This document shows, in pieces, positions 40,261-55,276 of a stretch of 64,000 nucleotides of DNA (its first letter is position 1; every line of letters begins with the position of its first letter). The notes under the pieces are model-generated. The model did no database searches and was not told the DNA's origin. It saw only the letters and a program-made list of their open reading frames with translations. The translations under genes and the position numbers were made by a program. The stretch spans positions 42,760,709-42,824,708 of the forward strand of contig NC_085868.1 of NCBI RefSeq assembly GCF_034702125.1, in the 5' to 3' direction. Source of the DNA: Engraulis encrasicolus (Eukaryota; Chordata; Actinopteri; Clupeiformes; Engraulidae).

Positions 40261-41617
40261 TGCAGCCTGAAAGATGCATCGCCATTCAGATACTGGGTGA
40301 ATGCAACCATCTCATGCATTTTGCTGTAGAACATTGTGCAAAATGTGTTTATATAAACTTGTGCCATTCTGTCTTTCGTCTGTATGAACTCATGACCCTT
40401 GAATCGATAGTGTTGTGCTCTGGGATACAGAATGGACTGTGCTCTCCATTTCTTTTCTTTGCCATAGTTAATGAGATAACTTGTTCTGACGGTCACTAAG
40501 GGATTTCACTACTGTGCAGTTGTGGACTGCATACTTAAGAGGACAATGTTTTTTTATTTTAAATTGAAATTTTCTTTTAGAATATTTAAATATGTACTTG
40601 TTTTGTGATTCATTGTTTTTTTAGTATGTGAACAAAATCCTAATAAGGGAAACAGAACTTTAAAGATGATGACGATGATGATTATGATGATGATGATTAT
40701 CGTTATTATCTGTTTTGAATGTAAACATCCTCATCCACTGTTTGACTGCTCTTTTGGTCTCGCCATGTCTGTGAATGTACTTGCTTGTCTTTTGGGGTAT
40801 GTGTATGTGTGCTTTTTGTGTGCATGCCTGAGTATACAGTATGTTTAGCATTTCTTCTTTCCTCAGAACTACAGCTGTCATGAAGCATCTGTTTATAACG
40901 CTACAGTAGGCTGATGTCCCTATTTGAGATTGTGAGCTCCAACCCCTGGGGTCACACTCAGGAAGCAAACAACTGGACCTTCACATATGCGAAGAACAGG
41001 ATGTTTATCCAAACTTACAAGCTTGCTATTATTATATAAACTGGTGTTAGCTCTTGATGCAATTCCTCAAGTCAAGCCAATGGTAATTTCAAAGCTGAGA
41101 AATGTACACACTCAGTTTATATCCAGTGAAAGGTTACCACATGTGCGCCAGTTTGTTTAACTGTCTCTGTTTGGGGGAAATAATGTTTTAAAGTAAGTGC
41201 TAATGGTTGCAAATAGTAAAACTTGTGTATGTCAATCAAGCATCATCAAAGAATTATCATTCCTTTCCAGAGAATTTCATTCTGAAGTTGTACAGAAGAA
41301 AACTTTCCACTTCATAGCTGCGCCTGTTTTTGTTAGTCTAGTAGCTAGACTCTAGCCAATTATTCACCAATTCCAGTCTTCCAGACCAACCTTTAACCTC
41401 AAGGGTTTCTTTCAGGTGGAATTTGGGTGTGAGGTTAAAGGGTAGCGTTGAGATCTGCCAAGCCTTTGCAAGCATCGTGCGGGCCTCCTAGTTAGCAATG
41501 TGTGTGTGCGTGTGCGTGTGTGTTTGCGCGCGCGTGTGTGTGTGCACATGTGTATTTGTGTGTCAGTGGGTGTGTGTGTGTGCACATGTGTATTTGTCTG
41601 TCAGTGGGTGTGTTGCC
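40261..41617. other. Unassigned right flank of the LTR element
   Basis: Holds a short GATGAT run (about 40662-40700) and a GT-rich block (41498-41610). No coding exon is recognised. Confidence 0.35.
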
Positions 41618-41620
41618 TTA

Positions 41621-42138
41621 AGCTGGGCTTACACGGTGTGACTTTTGCCCCGATTTTGCCCCGATTTGGCACTCGCACGACTTTTTGAGAGTCGGGCCGA
41701 TTTCTTGCTCAATCGCAGGTCAATCGTGAGTCTCGCATCGTGCAGTGTACATGGGGTAACGACAAGCGATTTCGCCTCACGACCGTGCAATCGCAGGGTC
41801 GCAAGAAAATCAAAGCGGTTTGAAATTCTGGTCGTGGCTCGTGCGTAAATCGCACAGTTAAAGCAGTGCTACGACCCGATTTGACACTTCACATGCACAA
41901 ATGAATAGGGCCGTGCGATTCGCTGTTGAGCGCGACCTCATCTCCACCTCAGGTGCGCATGTTCCCTCCTCTGCAGACCGGGGAAACATGTCTGTTGCGT
42001 TGTATCCGACTGTCGGCTCGTGTTGTGTGAGGACGTGAGTCGTGAGTTGTGAACTTTTAAACAGTGAAATTCCATCGTGCAGTGTGAGCAGAAGCTTAAG
42101 ACCCACGAGTGAAAATATCCCACAGTGTATGCCCGGCT
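41621..42138. mobile_element. PIF/Harbinger-like MITE
   Basis: Ends are AGCTGGGCTTACAC and, inverted, AGCCGGGCATACAC. TTA flanks at 41618-41620 and 42139-42141. The interior is CGCGA-rich and non-coding. The 3-bp TTA duplication is typical of PIF/Harbinger. Confidence 0.75.
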
Positions 42139-42589
42139 TTAGTGATGCAAAGTTAGAAGCGAACTGTGCTCTAATGTGGAATGGGAAAGTGGATATTATA
42201 CCGTAATATATTTCCTTGGGCAACACATGTCTTCAATCTCAGAGATAAGGATTTGTTGCACAAATTTGTACCTTGGGAGATTTTCAGTTACTTGAAAACA
42301 CAATGCCACACTTTTTTTCAGGGACATCTCCATGGTTACCCATGTAAAATTCCTTCCATTTAGAAACTAGAATGGGCACTTGGTAGAGCGCAAACCTTCG
42401 CCTACGCCACTTATTTTTTTCTGGCCATCTTCAGAGTGTGGGGCATAACATTCTCCAATTTTTGGTGTTAGTTTCATTTAAATAGGACCGGAATATCGTA
42501 ATATTACATTTTTGGCCCAGTCTTGACCTCTTATTCAATTCAGCATGCACACGTTGTTCTGGCATATAGTGCTTGGCAAAGAAAAACGT

Positions 42590-43022
42590 TTTTGACCTTT
42601 TCGTGACCTTGACCTTGACCTTTGACCCAATCACTCCCAAAAAGTAATTGATTGTTCCTTGGGTCATGACCAATCATCCCAGTAAATTTCATAAAAATCG
42701 GCTCAATTTACGGTTTTGACCTTTTCGTGACCTTGACCTTGACCTTTGACCCGATCACTCCCAAAAAGTAATCAATTGTTCCTTGGGTCATGACCAATCA
42801 TCCCACTAAATGTCATAAAAATTGGCTCAATTTACGTTTTTGACCTTTTCGTGACCTTGACCTTGACCTTTGACCCAATCACTCCCAAAAAGTAATCGAT
42901 TGTTCCTTGGGTCATGACCAATCATCCCACTAAATTTCATAAAAATCGGCTCAATTGACGTTTTTGACCTTTTCGTGACCTTGACCTTTGACCTTTGACC
43001 CAATCACTCCCAAAAAGTAATC
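42590..43022. repeat. 124-bp minisatellite, four copies, rich in TGACCT half-sites
   Basis: Units start near 42590, 42713, 42838 and 42961 with TTTTGACCTTTTCGTGACC. Each contains TGACCTTTGACCC, a DR1-type nuclear-receptor element read in inverse, and TGACCTTGA, the inverse of an extended ERR half-site. The sequence is seen; receptor binding is inference. Confidence 0.85.
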
Positions 43023-43185
43023 GATCGGTCAAAGATGTCAATGGAAAGTTCGCTCATATGAAATCTTTATTAACCCATGAAATTATGCAATCTGCACAGA
43101 ACCATTCAGAAAAAAGGCCATTTGGTTCCTCAGGTATAGTTATATTGAAGAGGCAGCATTACAGAGGGAGAGGGCAGGAATACCT

Positions 43186-43610
43186 TTAAGGCCTTTTCAC
43201 CCCAGCCGTGCCGGCATTAGCGGCACTGAAGCTTTTCATCCACGGCGGCGAAAATGCATGGAAACAGATTAGTCCTTACACACCAACATGGCAGTCATCA
43301 GGCAGTAGCGGAAGTCGAGCGGAATATTCATGGCGGCGGCTGGCGGTGTCCCATCCCAGTGTCCCACTGACGGACGCCGATGCGGTCAGTGTGCAGTGTT
43401 GTCAGATTTGATGGTTTCCTGACTAATTGGGCTGCTTAGGATGGCCGTCTGCGGGTAAAAATGGCATTTAGCAGAAAAATACGCCCAATTTTTGGTCATA
43501 GAAATTAACAGAATTGGGCGGGATTTGGTGCTTCCAGGCGGGTTTTGAGCATTTTTGGGCTGGAAATGATCAGCCTCATCTGGCAACCCCGTCAGTGTGA
43601 AAGGCAAAGT
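43186..43610. mobile_element. Host MITE around the hAT insertion
   Basis: GGCCTTTTCACCCCAGC on the left and GTCAGTGTGAAAGGC on the right look like imperfect inverted ends of a CpG-rich non-coding element. The hAT MITE sits inside it. Confidence 0.4.
43393..43590. mobile_element. hAT-type MITE, 198 bp
   Basis: Flanked by an exact 8-bp repeat GTCAGTGT (43385-43392 and 43591-43598). The ends GCAGTGTTGTCAGAT and GGGGTTGCCAGATGA are imperfect inverted repeats. Confidence 0.75.
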
Positions 43611-44417
43611 AGAACACACTTCTCGAGATTTGGCGAAACACAAATAATTACATTATTACATTGCATTTGGCAGATGTTTTTCAAGAGTCTGATTCATATT
43701 AAAATTAAAGACACAGTATAATGTGCATCAAATTACAATGTAGGGCTTTTGATTTGCTATTTGATTTGTCAGTCATAGCAATACTAATTAGACAAATTGA
43801 AGAAAAAAATATTTTGGCCATGCAGTGAAAAGTCAAGCAAACTGCTGTGCTTTGGCCACATCCACATGGTAAATTCTCTCCTCTTACCTGGACAGTGGTA
43901 ATACAGCAGCGAACCGGCCTTTTCTATTCTACATTTAATTCCTCACACTTCACTTACTCTGAAGGGGTCAAATGTTTGCTCGGTATCGGCCTATTTGAAC
44001 GACAGAAGCCTGATGTTTCAGCATCCTGCCTGTTCAAGTGGCTGAACTTCAACTCGCTGTTTTTTCTCCCAGAGTAGCAATCCAATGACAGGAGCCAAAT
44101 GTTCTGCCTCAATAGAGAGGAGTGTGATGAATAAAAGGCGGAAAGAGATGATAACAGCACTGCACCAGTAAACGACTGCTCATGGCTGCGCTGAAGTGAA
44201 GTGTACGGATGTGCACTTATCAACAGCAGACCACGGTTCGTTCGCCCCAGTTCCTGCAAATGTTGTAGCACTTTTTAAAGTTTCGCAATAGAAATAATTT
44301 ATCCGATCAAGCCTCCAGGGCCAGGCAAACGGCAGGAGTAGTAATTTAATTTCTCTCAGTGCGTCCAAAACACCTTTAACTCTTCTGAAAGAATGTTTTA
44401 ATTTCACTGAGGGGGTT

Positions 44418-44419
<2 letters not shown>

Positions 44420-44501
<82 letters not shown>
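44420..44501. repeat. (GA)n microsatellite
   Basis: Pure GA run preceded by TTTCACTGAGGGGGTTCTC; the same flank recurs after the GT array at 44632-44733. Confidence 0.95.
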
Positions 44502-44506
<5 letters not shown>

Positions 44507-44628
44507 GTAGGCTGTGACTTGGGCTATTGGTATGCACATGAGCACAAGTGTGATTGTGAGTTTTTTTCTGTACAGTACAGTATGTGCTGCTTTGCATGGA
44601 TGGACCATTTGTTGTTATTGTGCTGTGC

Positions 44629-44735
<107 letters not shown>

Positions 44736-44948
44736 CACTGAGGGGGTTCTCTTTGCAAAACATCACTCATTGGACTCAGAGAGAGCTCATCATTTGAAGC
44801 TCATCATATGACTTAGGCTATTGGCATTATTGTGCACAAGTGGGACTGGCTGAGTGTTTTGTACAGTATGTTGCTTTGCATGGATGGACTATTTGTGGGT
44901 ATCGTGCTGTGTATGTGCATCGGTGTGCATACATTTCTATGAAATCAT

Positions 44949-44951
<3 letters not shown>

Positions 44952-44996
<45 letters not shown>

Positions 44997-45130
44997 ATGT
45001 GTGTGTGTGTGTGCACGAGTGTGTGTGCACGGGGTGAGCAAGTACAGAGACAAGAGGGGAGAAAGTCTATTACTGTACGTGTTTCTGGATGTACGGTTAT
45101 GTGTGTGTGTGTGTGCGCGTGTGCGTGTGT
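44952..45130. repeat. GT-rich interrupted microsatellite
   Basis: GT runs at 44952-44995, 44999-45030 and 45100-45130 separated by short unique sequence. Confidence 0.85.
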
Positions 45131-45316
45131 TTATGCATAGAGGGGAAAGGATGGGGTTGTAGGGTCTCCCCTCTCCCCTATTCCCCAATACATGCTTTTC
45201 CATATTGTGTTTCCCTATGAATGCATTCCTTTAAGCTCCTATACTGCATACCTGTCATCTTCAGCCATAGCCAGAGTCAGATTGGACCCAGCCAAAGCAC
45301 TAGACTGGAACCAGCA

Positions 45317-45572
45317 TTGAAGTGATACTGTGCCATTTTTTGAAATAAGCTCATATTACACCTCCGATTGAGTTTCACCTTTCTCCTGTACTTCCAGACG
45401 TTTTCTGGGTATGGCAGCTAGCCGCCAGCTGGTCTCATTGGATTCAATGTTAATCGCTAGCATGGAGGTAAAATTTGCACTGCCATACTCAAAAAACGTA
45501 TGGACTCAAGCATTTAACTCAAGAGGAAGTATATGTATAATATGAGCTTATTTCCAAAAATGGTACTTCAAG
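45317..45572. mobile_element. Inverted-repeat MITE
   Basis: The left end has CCATTTTTTGAAATAAGCTC and the right end the inverse of CCATTTTTGGAAATAAGCTC; both are followed by ATATTA. No target duplication was defined. Confidence 0.6.
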
Positions 45573-45959
45573 GCAATACTGACAAAATCACATTGTAATC
45601 ACCTTTCATTGCATGTCTTGGATTCATTACTGTAAGTATTAAAGGACAATTATCTGTAGCTATCCAGCTTCTTCAGCATAGAATAATATACCATACCGGA
45701 ATGATTTGTCAATGGCCTATGTCTTCACGGTTGCAACAAAATATTATTGTGATTATTACTTTCATTGTGATTGCTGTCGTTTTTTATGTTGTTTTTAAGT
45801 CATTAAAATGACAATGATGTCATTGATGTAACTATTGTGATTCACACAAATTAAATGTTAAATTAAATGTGGTCATCCCCACCACCATATCTGCGACTGA
45901 ACATTCCACCTGCACTACTACATCTGTGACTGAACTTTCAACCTGCACTAACTCAAAAC

Positions 45960-46320
<361 letters not shown>

Positions 46321-46559
46321 TACTGCTGCTGGTGTATTTAATAAAACCTTTTTTAATTATTTATTTTCTTCAAATGCTACTATTACTATGTCAGAACGCT
46401 ATAAAGGACTTTTAGAAAAAGCACAACAAAATACCTCCTCTTAATGTATGTTCTCTACAAGTCTTCTGTTGTCCAGTCTTGCACTTTAAATGTCTGTATG
46501 AGCAATGTCTACGTCCATACTGTCTATGTCCATGTATGAGTACTGTCTATGTCTATACT

Positions 46560-46682
46560 GTCTATGTCCTTACCTAGATTAGTCTATGTCTGCATGGGAG
46601 AGCAAGAAACGCAATTTCAAATTCTTTGTATGACCAGTGCATGTAAAGAAATTGACAATAAACTTGACTTGACTTGACTTGA
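46560..46682 (+). repeat. Retroelement-like 3' tail with (CTTGA)n
   Basis: GAAATTGACAATAAA is followed by repeated CTTGA. This is the 3'-end form seen for many fish retroelements. No coding part is attached. Confidence 0.45.
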
Positions 46683-47163
46683 AATGTATACTGTATAAAA
46701 TTGATGGTGATCCTCCAGCCAGCTTCCATTCTAAACACTTAAAGTCTTCTTGAAGGATATCCATAAAGGGCTTATAAGTATGCCCACCATGTCTGATCCA
46801 ATATGAAATATATCTCTGTGTCCCTGGGCTATTAGAATAAACTGTTTGAATTCCATTTCAAGTTGAAAAGCCTCTTTGAGCATCAAAATAGTCATTTACT
46901 GTGGCCTGGCTGAGTTATCATTTTAAATATGCAAAATCTGCAACAGAAAGCATAATCCATCCTCATCTGTCCAATGGGTTTCCTTAAATTGCTTGATGCA
47001 AATAATGGTGTGGTGTTTTTTTTTTTTTTTTTTAAACTGAGGCCAAGTTCATAATATGAAACGGGGGACCAGAGCATAATGCTGCCAAACAAAGGCAAGC
47101 AAGAAGGGGAGGACTGCATTTGCCCTTTTTACACGTATCAAAGGCTGTTCAAGCTAAAGACAG

Positions 47164-47234
47164 ACAATACAATACAATACAATACAATACAATACAATAC
47201 AATACAATACAATACAATACAATACAATACAATG
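47164..47234. repeat. (AATAC)n microsatellite
   Basis: About 14 pentamer units. Followed by GCATTTATATAGCACAGC and CTCAAAGCGCTTT, a common fish repeat tail. Confidence 0.9.
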
Positions 47235-49559
47235 CAATACAATGCAACATGCATTTATATAGCACAGCATCAAAACTTTGAAGTTGACTCAAAGCGCTTT
47301 CAAAATACGCATACACATTCCCACATTCACACACCAGCTCTAATCATCTCTTGTGCTGGGGAAAAGAGGAGAGAATTTCTATGAATATTAATTGAATTGG
47401 AAATAACCTGCACTAACATAAACAACAGAAGGCTTTAAACACAAATTACATCGCAGTAGGCCTCTTCAGCTGCTTCGTACGGAGCACTCGAGTGCTAGCC
47501 AATTATGACAATGGCTCCTATCTTAAATAGGCACATGTTGACAAAGGTGTTTCATGAAATGTTAGGTTGAAACGTGTTTCCTGGTGGTGAGCGAGCATAT
47601 AAAAGACCAGCATACCAGGTTTATTCGGTTCACATGACAGGAATTGCTTCACCAAGCCTCTTCCACAGACAATGAAACATACTGAAGGACACAATATAAT
47701 CTTCTTTCCCTCCTTGCTTCCCTTATCTAATTTTCCCCATGGGTGAAGTATGTGGCCTGCTTGCAAAATCTGTTTTAAGAGCTCCACTACCTGCTCGGAG
47801 GTACTTAGAATGAATGACTCAGCTATTCAAGATATCTTTTGGGCACGGGAATGTCTGGTTTGGATCGGTCGCACGAGTCTGGATTGCCGATTCGGACCTC
47901 AATCTGTCATAATTTAGCCAGGGCACCAGTCAGCCAAGTGCTGATGAATGGCTATTTAATGGCTCTCAATCAGGAGTCTCAGCCTTTATCTTTTCCCCTT
48001 GGAGGGAAAGGCAAAGTGGGTGGGCGAGGGTTGTGGCTGAATCCACTCTGGCTGGATGCTTTCACTATACAGTAGCCTTTTTGTCCACAACCCGGCTGTC
48101 GTGTCGAGCTGACTGGTGCTGTTGAACCAGCCAGGTTTGTGTTTCCATTACAAACCTTATTACTCCGAGTATGGGTGGAGTTGCGTTTTTGGCATGGTCA
48201 CGCAGCATTACTTTATATTCACTGCAAAAAAAATTATTGTAATTATTGGGAAAAAAGCTAGTCATTGTAAAATTACAATAATGATGCATTTTCAAGAATT
48301 ACAACATATTGTAGCATAAAAACGCTATGTTGTTGTAGTTGAGTTACTTAATCAAAACTAGGCTAGTTGACTTAACGTAATGCAGACAGATAATCATCCA
48401 AACCTACTTGCAACACATTAAGGCCAGCACATTTATCAGCAAAAATCCACTGTATTTGCAGTTTAGACGACAAACAAATCGTACATAACATGTTACACAA
48501 TATTTAGGCCATTCGATAATTATAACATTATGAGCAGTGAGTAACAGTAAAACCACTGTGTGTTGAATGAAAGTTCATCTAGTCATGTTACCCAAAGCCC
48601 TTTCATAAGGAGGCAGATGTTTGATTAATGAGGATGATAATTCAAACAGAAAATTATTACCAAACATATGGGCATGTATGACTTTCCCCTCAACCTTTTG
48701 GACTTTTTTTTTTTTACAATACACTGTGACTTTGCGAAAGTAAACCTTTTTGAAGTCATTTGTGAAGGTGGTTTGGGAGGGGCTTCTGAACTGCATGTTC
48801 ATGGTTCCCAGCAGTGTTGCAATGCATCAAGCACACTTTGTAAATGAGCAGATATGCGCACAAAGAGTGGCATACATTAAAATTAGATGACAAAGGCCTA
48901 AAACATGGCAATGCTGTCCATTGCCACACAGCTGTAGAAAATAGGCTAACCAAATCTAAAATAATCATTTTTGGGCCAGTATGGAATTGTAATGAATTTA
49001 CTATATCTACATCCTTTGCATACATAATGCATGAACGTCTGTTTAAACAATGAATGCCATGAGGCCTAACTTTGAAAACACTGAGGTGGAGGGGCATTTC
49101 TCAAATGGTTGTTCTTCCACATCAATACATCTTAATGGAGCTTTTAAGCCACCCAAAGAGAAACATTGTTTGCAGCACCACTGCCATTGATTCCTCCTCT
49201 CACTGGTCCGGCTGTGGTTTTTATGTACAGCTCCCAAACAGAAGCAGTTCACACTGCAATTGAACCAAAACTCTGTTTAAAAAAGCAGGATTGCTTCTGG
49301 CTTTATACCTATATCAAACAGAGCTGACTTCAAGAAACTTAACAGCATCCTTTCTGATGTTGGGATGTAAACAGTAAATAAATATAAACTCACACATCCA
49401 AAGAATCCAAAATGCATTGCATCTTTACTGCACAACTTTGTGATAATGAGCAAGATATTCAGATCAGTTTAACTATTGTTTGTCTACAACATGGAATGGT
49501 GTGGATTTTTTTTTTTTCGAAGCTGTTTTTTCCCCTTTCTTTTTCTTTTTTCTTTTTTT

Positions 49560-49660
49560 GCTGTCGAGTGGGTCCTCCCTTGATATGCTATGAAATTCAT
49601 ATAATTCTGAATTTCCCCCTGGGGATCAATAAAGTTACTCTACTCTACTACTACTACTAA
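49560..49660 (+). repeat. Retroelement-like 3' tail
   Basis: TTTCCCCCTGGGGATCAATA, then AAAG and short CTACTA repeats, resembles the 3' end of Rex/L2-type LINEs. Confidence 0.5.
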
Positions 49661-49823
49661 TGAATGAAAGAATACTAGCTGTGCCCAGACCAAAACAATC
49701 CCTAACCCTAACCTGTCAGTAAGAAACGTTTTTTTTGGGAGAATTTTTTTTGACTGAGGTCAAAGACTGTGGAAACATAAAGCTGTGGGAGTATAGAGAG
49801 AGCACTTTTGTGTGTCCATCACA

Positions 49824-49952
49824 GAAAACAATTCTGTGTCCAGGAGCACTGAAAACAATTCCGTGTCCAGGAGCACGGAATTTTGGCAAAATCCGTGCTC
49901 CTGGACACGGATTTCATGTCCTTAACATCCGTGTCTAGGAGCACAGAATTTT
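49824..49952. repeat. Repeat with a perfect 19-bp inverted pair
   Basis: CCGTGTCCAGGAGCACGGA (49861-49879) and its exact inverse (49892-49910) form a stem with a 12-nt loop. Further direct copies of GTGTCCAGGAGCAC lie on both sides. Confidence 0.75.
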
Positions 49953-50186
49953 TGAAGATCATGTTGCGTATTCGGGATGTATGCATATATTTAACTATGT
50001 GAGGGTATGAGCATACACATACAGTGCCATGAGAAAGTTTGGGCACCCTTTTGGAAAATCATTACATCGGTTTATTTCTCGTTGACCTTTTAAAGTAGCA
50101 ACTTCCTTTTAACATATGTTAAACTGTAGGGAAAGAGAAACATTCCAGCAGTCTAAGAATTTTAAAAGTGTTAGTGTTTTTGTAGT

Positions 50187-51675
<1,489 letters not shown>

Positions 51676-51974
51676 TCACTTTTTAAGCAAAGTCACTTTT
51701 TGTGTCATTCGTTTCAGACACAAGTTAGCAAAGCAACAGCAAACTGCTGTGTCCTTCCTCCTTCCTCCTCAGCCGCTGTCTTTCCGGTGTGGAAACCTCT
51801 TGACTTCTTGTGTCACCTCGTTCACACCCGTGCTGACAACCCCCTGCTGTTGCCTTGAACCGCAAGTCTGTGCTGTCGTAACGTGCTATTATGGTTTTCT
51901 TGTCTCTTTCAATTCTAATTGGCTACCTACCTAGTCTAAATCTTGCAAAATTGTACAACTGTATGATAATTAAG

Positions 51975-52110
<136 letters not shown>

Positions 52111-52796
52111 AAGGGACTGTCAAGAAAAGGATACAGTACATTCATTACTGTCTAAAAAGCTGTAGAAGATTGTGTGAGAAGACAGACTGATAGAAAAGAG
52201 AGGCGATTTTTTTGTCTACAGTTCTACATCAGGAGATCAGCCCTTTTTGTTGCTTCGGCTCCTCCACACCGTCGGCATCCGCACGTCTCTTGTCCGGGCT
52301 TGCTGCCCTACAGAGACACAAAGAAGCCAGAATGCTTAAAAGGTTTTCTGGACGAACAGCTCCACATGGGAGGGGAAAACATCACAACAGCAACAGAGCA
52401 AATAGTCATCCGGCTGAATTTCAATTACTTAAAAAATACATTTACTTATATGTACACAACGCAAAGCTGGCTCTCTCCAGCAGGGAGACCATCCAATCAA
52501 AATTCCCCACGCTATGGTAACCAGAGAACTTGGGGTAGCTGGGGCATTTTTGTCAGTTGAATAGCAATGTTGGTGGACTTGGCCTTGAATCACTGCATAA
52601 AAATGAAAAAGTCAACAAGGCCGTCCTTTTTTTGATGCCGCGACAATGAAAGTTTGCTTGGGTGGATGCTGTCTTTCTTCCCCATGCCCATCGCATGCAC
52701 AGATAAAATAATAGCCTACTAAGTGGGAAAATAACATGATCATGGTATTCATCATCATCAAAATCAAAATATTAATAATATAATAATTATAAAATA

Positions 52797-52928
<132 letters not shown>

Positions 52929-53044
52929 AATCCTTTTGTATGTGAGGATATATTGTGTGCAGTACAGGTAGGTAGCAGTGCATCCAGGTTTTTCAAGCAA
53001 ATTGTTTTGGGCTGTTGTACTGCTCTCCCTTCTGACAGCACTGG

Positions 53045-53335
53045 GCAGTCATGAGTAAGCGGTTAGGACGTCAGCCTTAATACAGCAGCCCAAAGGTTGC
53101 CAGTTCAACTCCGAACCTGCCAGGTTGGTGGGGGGAGTAGTTAATCAGTGCTCTTCCCCATCCTCCTACATGACAGAGGTACCCAGAGTATGGTACCGTC
53201 CCGCCTCACTGCTCCCTTTCAGGTGCCATTTGCATGGTTGAGGCATATGCAGTCTTGTGTGCTGTGGAGTGCTGTGTCACAATTAATATAAGTTGGAGTT
53301 TCCCAGACGGGCTTTCACCTTTCGCTTTCATTGCT
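53045..53335 (+). mobile_element. tRNA-derived SINE (V-SINE-like)
   Basis: The head has a tRNA-like A box (GAGTAAGCGGTTAGGACG) and B box (AGTTCAACTCC). The body has GGTACCGTCCCGCCTCACTG, GCTGTGTCACAATTA and GTTGGAGTTTCCCAGACG, which I associate with fish V-SINE-type repeats. Confidence 0.7.
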
Positions 53336-54039
53336 TACCTGTTAACAAACCCAACCAACTTTGATGTCGTATAACTCCTGAATGATTAAAGCTATGACTA
53401 CGAAACTTTGTGACTTTTCCTAAAATGAAGTTGGCTACAGTGTGAAACCAAAAGATTAGGTTTATAATTTTTGTTGTTGCCATGGCGACGGTTTTCTTAC
53501 AGGTACGCCTGACCAAAAATCACTGATCTAAGTCTCATCATCATCACTTTTCATATTTTTTTACATTTTCATCAGCATCAGACACCCTTGTGAACATTTG
53601 AAGTGGTCTGAAGCAAATAATAACCAAAATTGATGTGCTTTTCCCAAGTTAGATGGAAAATACATGAAGGTGACATTTTGGTCAATAAAAACAGGAAATG
53701 ACGTCATAATGATGTCATAATATCCAATAATGACACCAAACTGATGTCATTCATAGATCTTTGGCTGAAGATCATCCCCTCCAAGTTTGGTGGTCATACA
53801 CCATTCGGTTCCTAAGTTATGAGGGGGGGGGGTCAAAAGAGCCCCCCCCCGGTCCCAGGAATGCCAAAAAAGCCCGGTCTGGATAGGGTTAATGGGCACT
53901 CAGTACTAGATCAGCTGTGCTCGATCAGATGTATGACACTATGTTCACAGATGCCAATGTCAAATTCCACAAAAATAAAAGATCGGTGCTCGCCTAGGGC
54001 ACCAAATTGACAAGAACCGGTCCTGGCATGGACTCTGGG

Positions 54040-54285
54040 CTGTGTGCCAGGACAGCATAGTTATCTGCAAACTGGGTGATGTGGTAGGTTAATGTCTTTA
54101 TGTGACCCTGGAGCCGTAAGATGTTTAAGAGGCTACCGTCAAGATGGCACTAAAGGCCCACTCCCTGTTGATGCTGCAGGGTGAGGTGGACCAGTGATGT
54201 GATTGCTGAGAGGAGGAGGTTGAAGAACACTGGTGCCATGATGACACAGCCTTGCTTCACCCCAACATTAACCTTGAAGGGGAGA
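54040..54285 (-). pseudogene. LINE reverse-transcriptase fragment
   Basis: The minus strand reads VNVGVKQGCVIMAPVFFNLL (54275-54216) and, farther on, ITQFADNYAVLAHSP (about 54085-54045). These are RT blocks around the GxxQGC and FADD motifs of non-LTR retrotransposons. The catalytic FADD is FADN here. Stops and frame changes lie between the blocks. The clade is uncertain. Confidence 0.65.
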
Positions 54286-54910
54286 GGCCTGGAGGGCTGC
54301 GGTGTTCAAGTGGTAAAACTGGTGGTGGTTTGAAGGTGCTTTTTGGCCAAGACGTAGAAAATATCAAAAAAGGCAGGACGCCAAGGCACTCTTCTTAGAT
54401 AAAACCGCTTTATTATAGAGGCTAGTTCATGTTTGAACTTAAATAATTAAAAAATACTGCCACCTTGAAGGGCTCAACCTTGCTTCACCCCAACATTAAC
54501 CTTGAAGGGCTCAGCCTGGCTTCACTTCCCAACATTAAAGGATAGTTCCGGCGTAAAATGAAAGTTTCACCATCGCTTTCCCATGCCACATAATGTATCT
54601 AATGATGAGCCATTCTGGGCAATGCCGCGCCGTTATAGAGTTAGCTAATTTTAAGCTTTTTGGCGAAAAACGCAGCCAATGCATCACGGCGGGGCCAATT
54701 ATAAGCTTATTATTTTCTGTTTCCCCGCTATAAACAACTTCAAAAACGCTACACACTTCATCACAAAGGTCTCGTCAATCAAACCGAGGCACAGAGTAGA
54801 TAATCTGACCACACAGTCTTTCACTGGCCAGTGTTTTCAGAGGAGTCTCACTGTTGCAACTCTCTGACCCGGATGCAGGCTACTCAATCAGGTGGCTAGG
54901 TAGGCTATAC

Positions 54911-55096
54911 ATGGTCCGCGGTTCTTACACCGGCTGCGACTGTAAAATGAAAAGCTGGAACCCCGACCGTTTTCACCGACTGCCACTGTCTAAACCAGCC
55001 ATATTACGGGAATGGCTAATAGCATCAGAAGTGGACAAAACTGACATAAAAACCCGGAGGGATCGCGACTACCGTGTGTGCAGGCAGCAGATTTGA
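54911..55096 (+). pseudogene. THAP-domain fragment, left arm
   Basis: Reads MVRGSYTGCDCKMKSWNP, FHRLPLSKPAILREW and DYRVCRQQ before a stop. It matches the first half of a THAP domain, including the paired N-terminal Cys and the third Cys. The frame breaks just before the expected HF. Confidence 0.6.
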
Positions 55097-55276
55097 AGAG
55101 TTGTATGGAGAGTACCGATGGCAGATGGACACTCCCAACTGAGAGCACTCCCGGACGTGTAGCCCCAGATGGTTTTATCACTCCCAGACGTTCGATCAGG
55201 TAGGCAGATACTCTTACAAAGTAATTGCAACACGGTATAATATAACATGGATTCAACTTTGAAATAACACACCACT

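Larger units (their letters stand above)
47400..50186. other. Unassigned non-coding DNA
   Basis: Contains the 49.56-kb retroelement tail and the 49.86-kb hairpin. No exon is supported. Confidence 0.35.
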
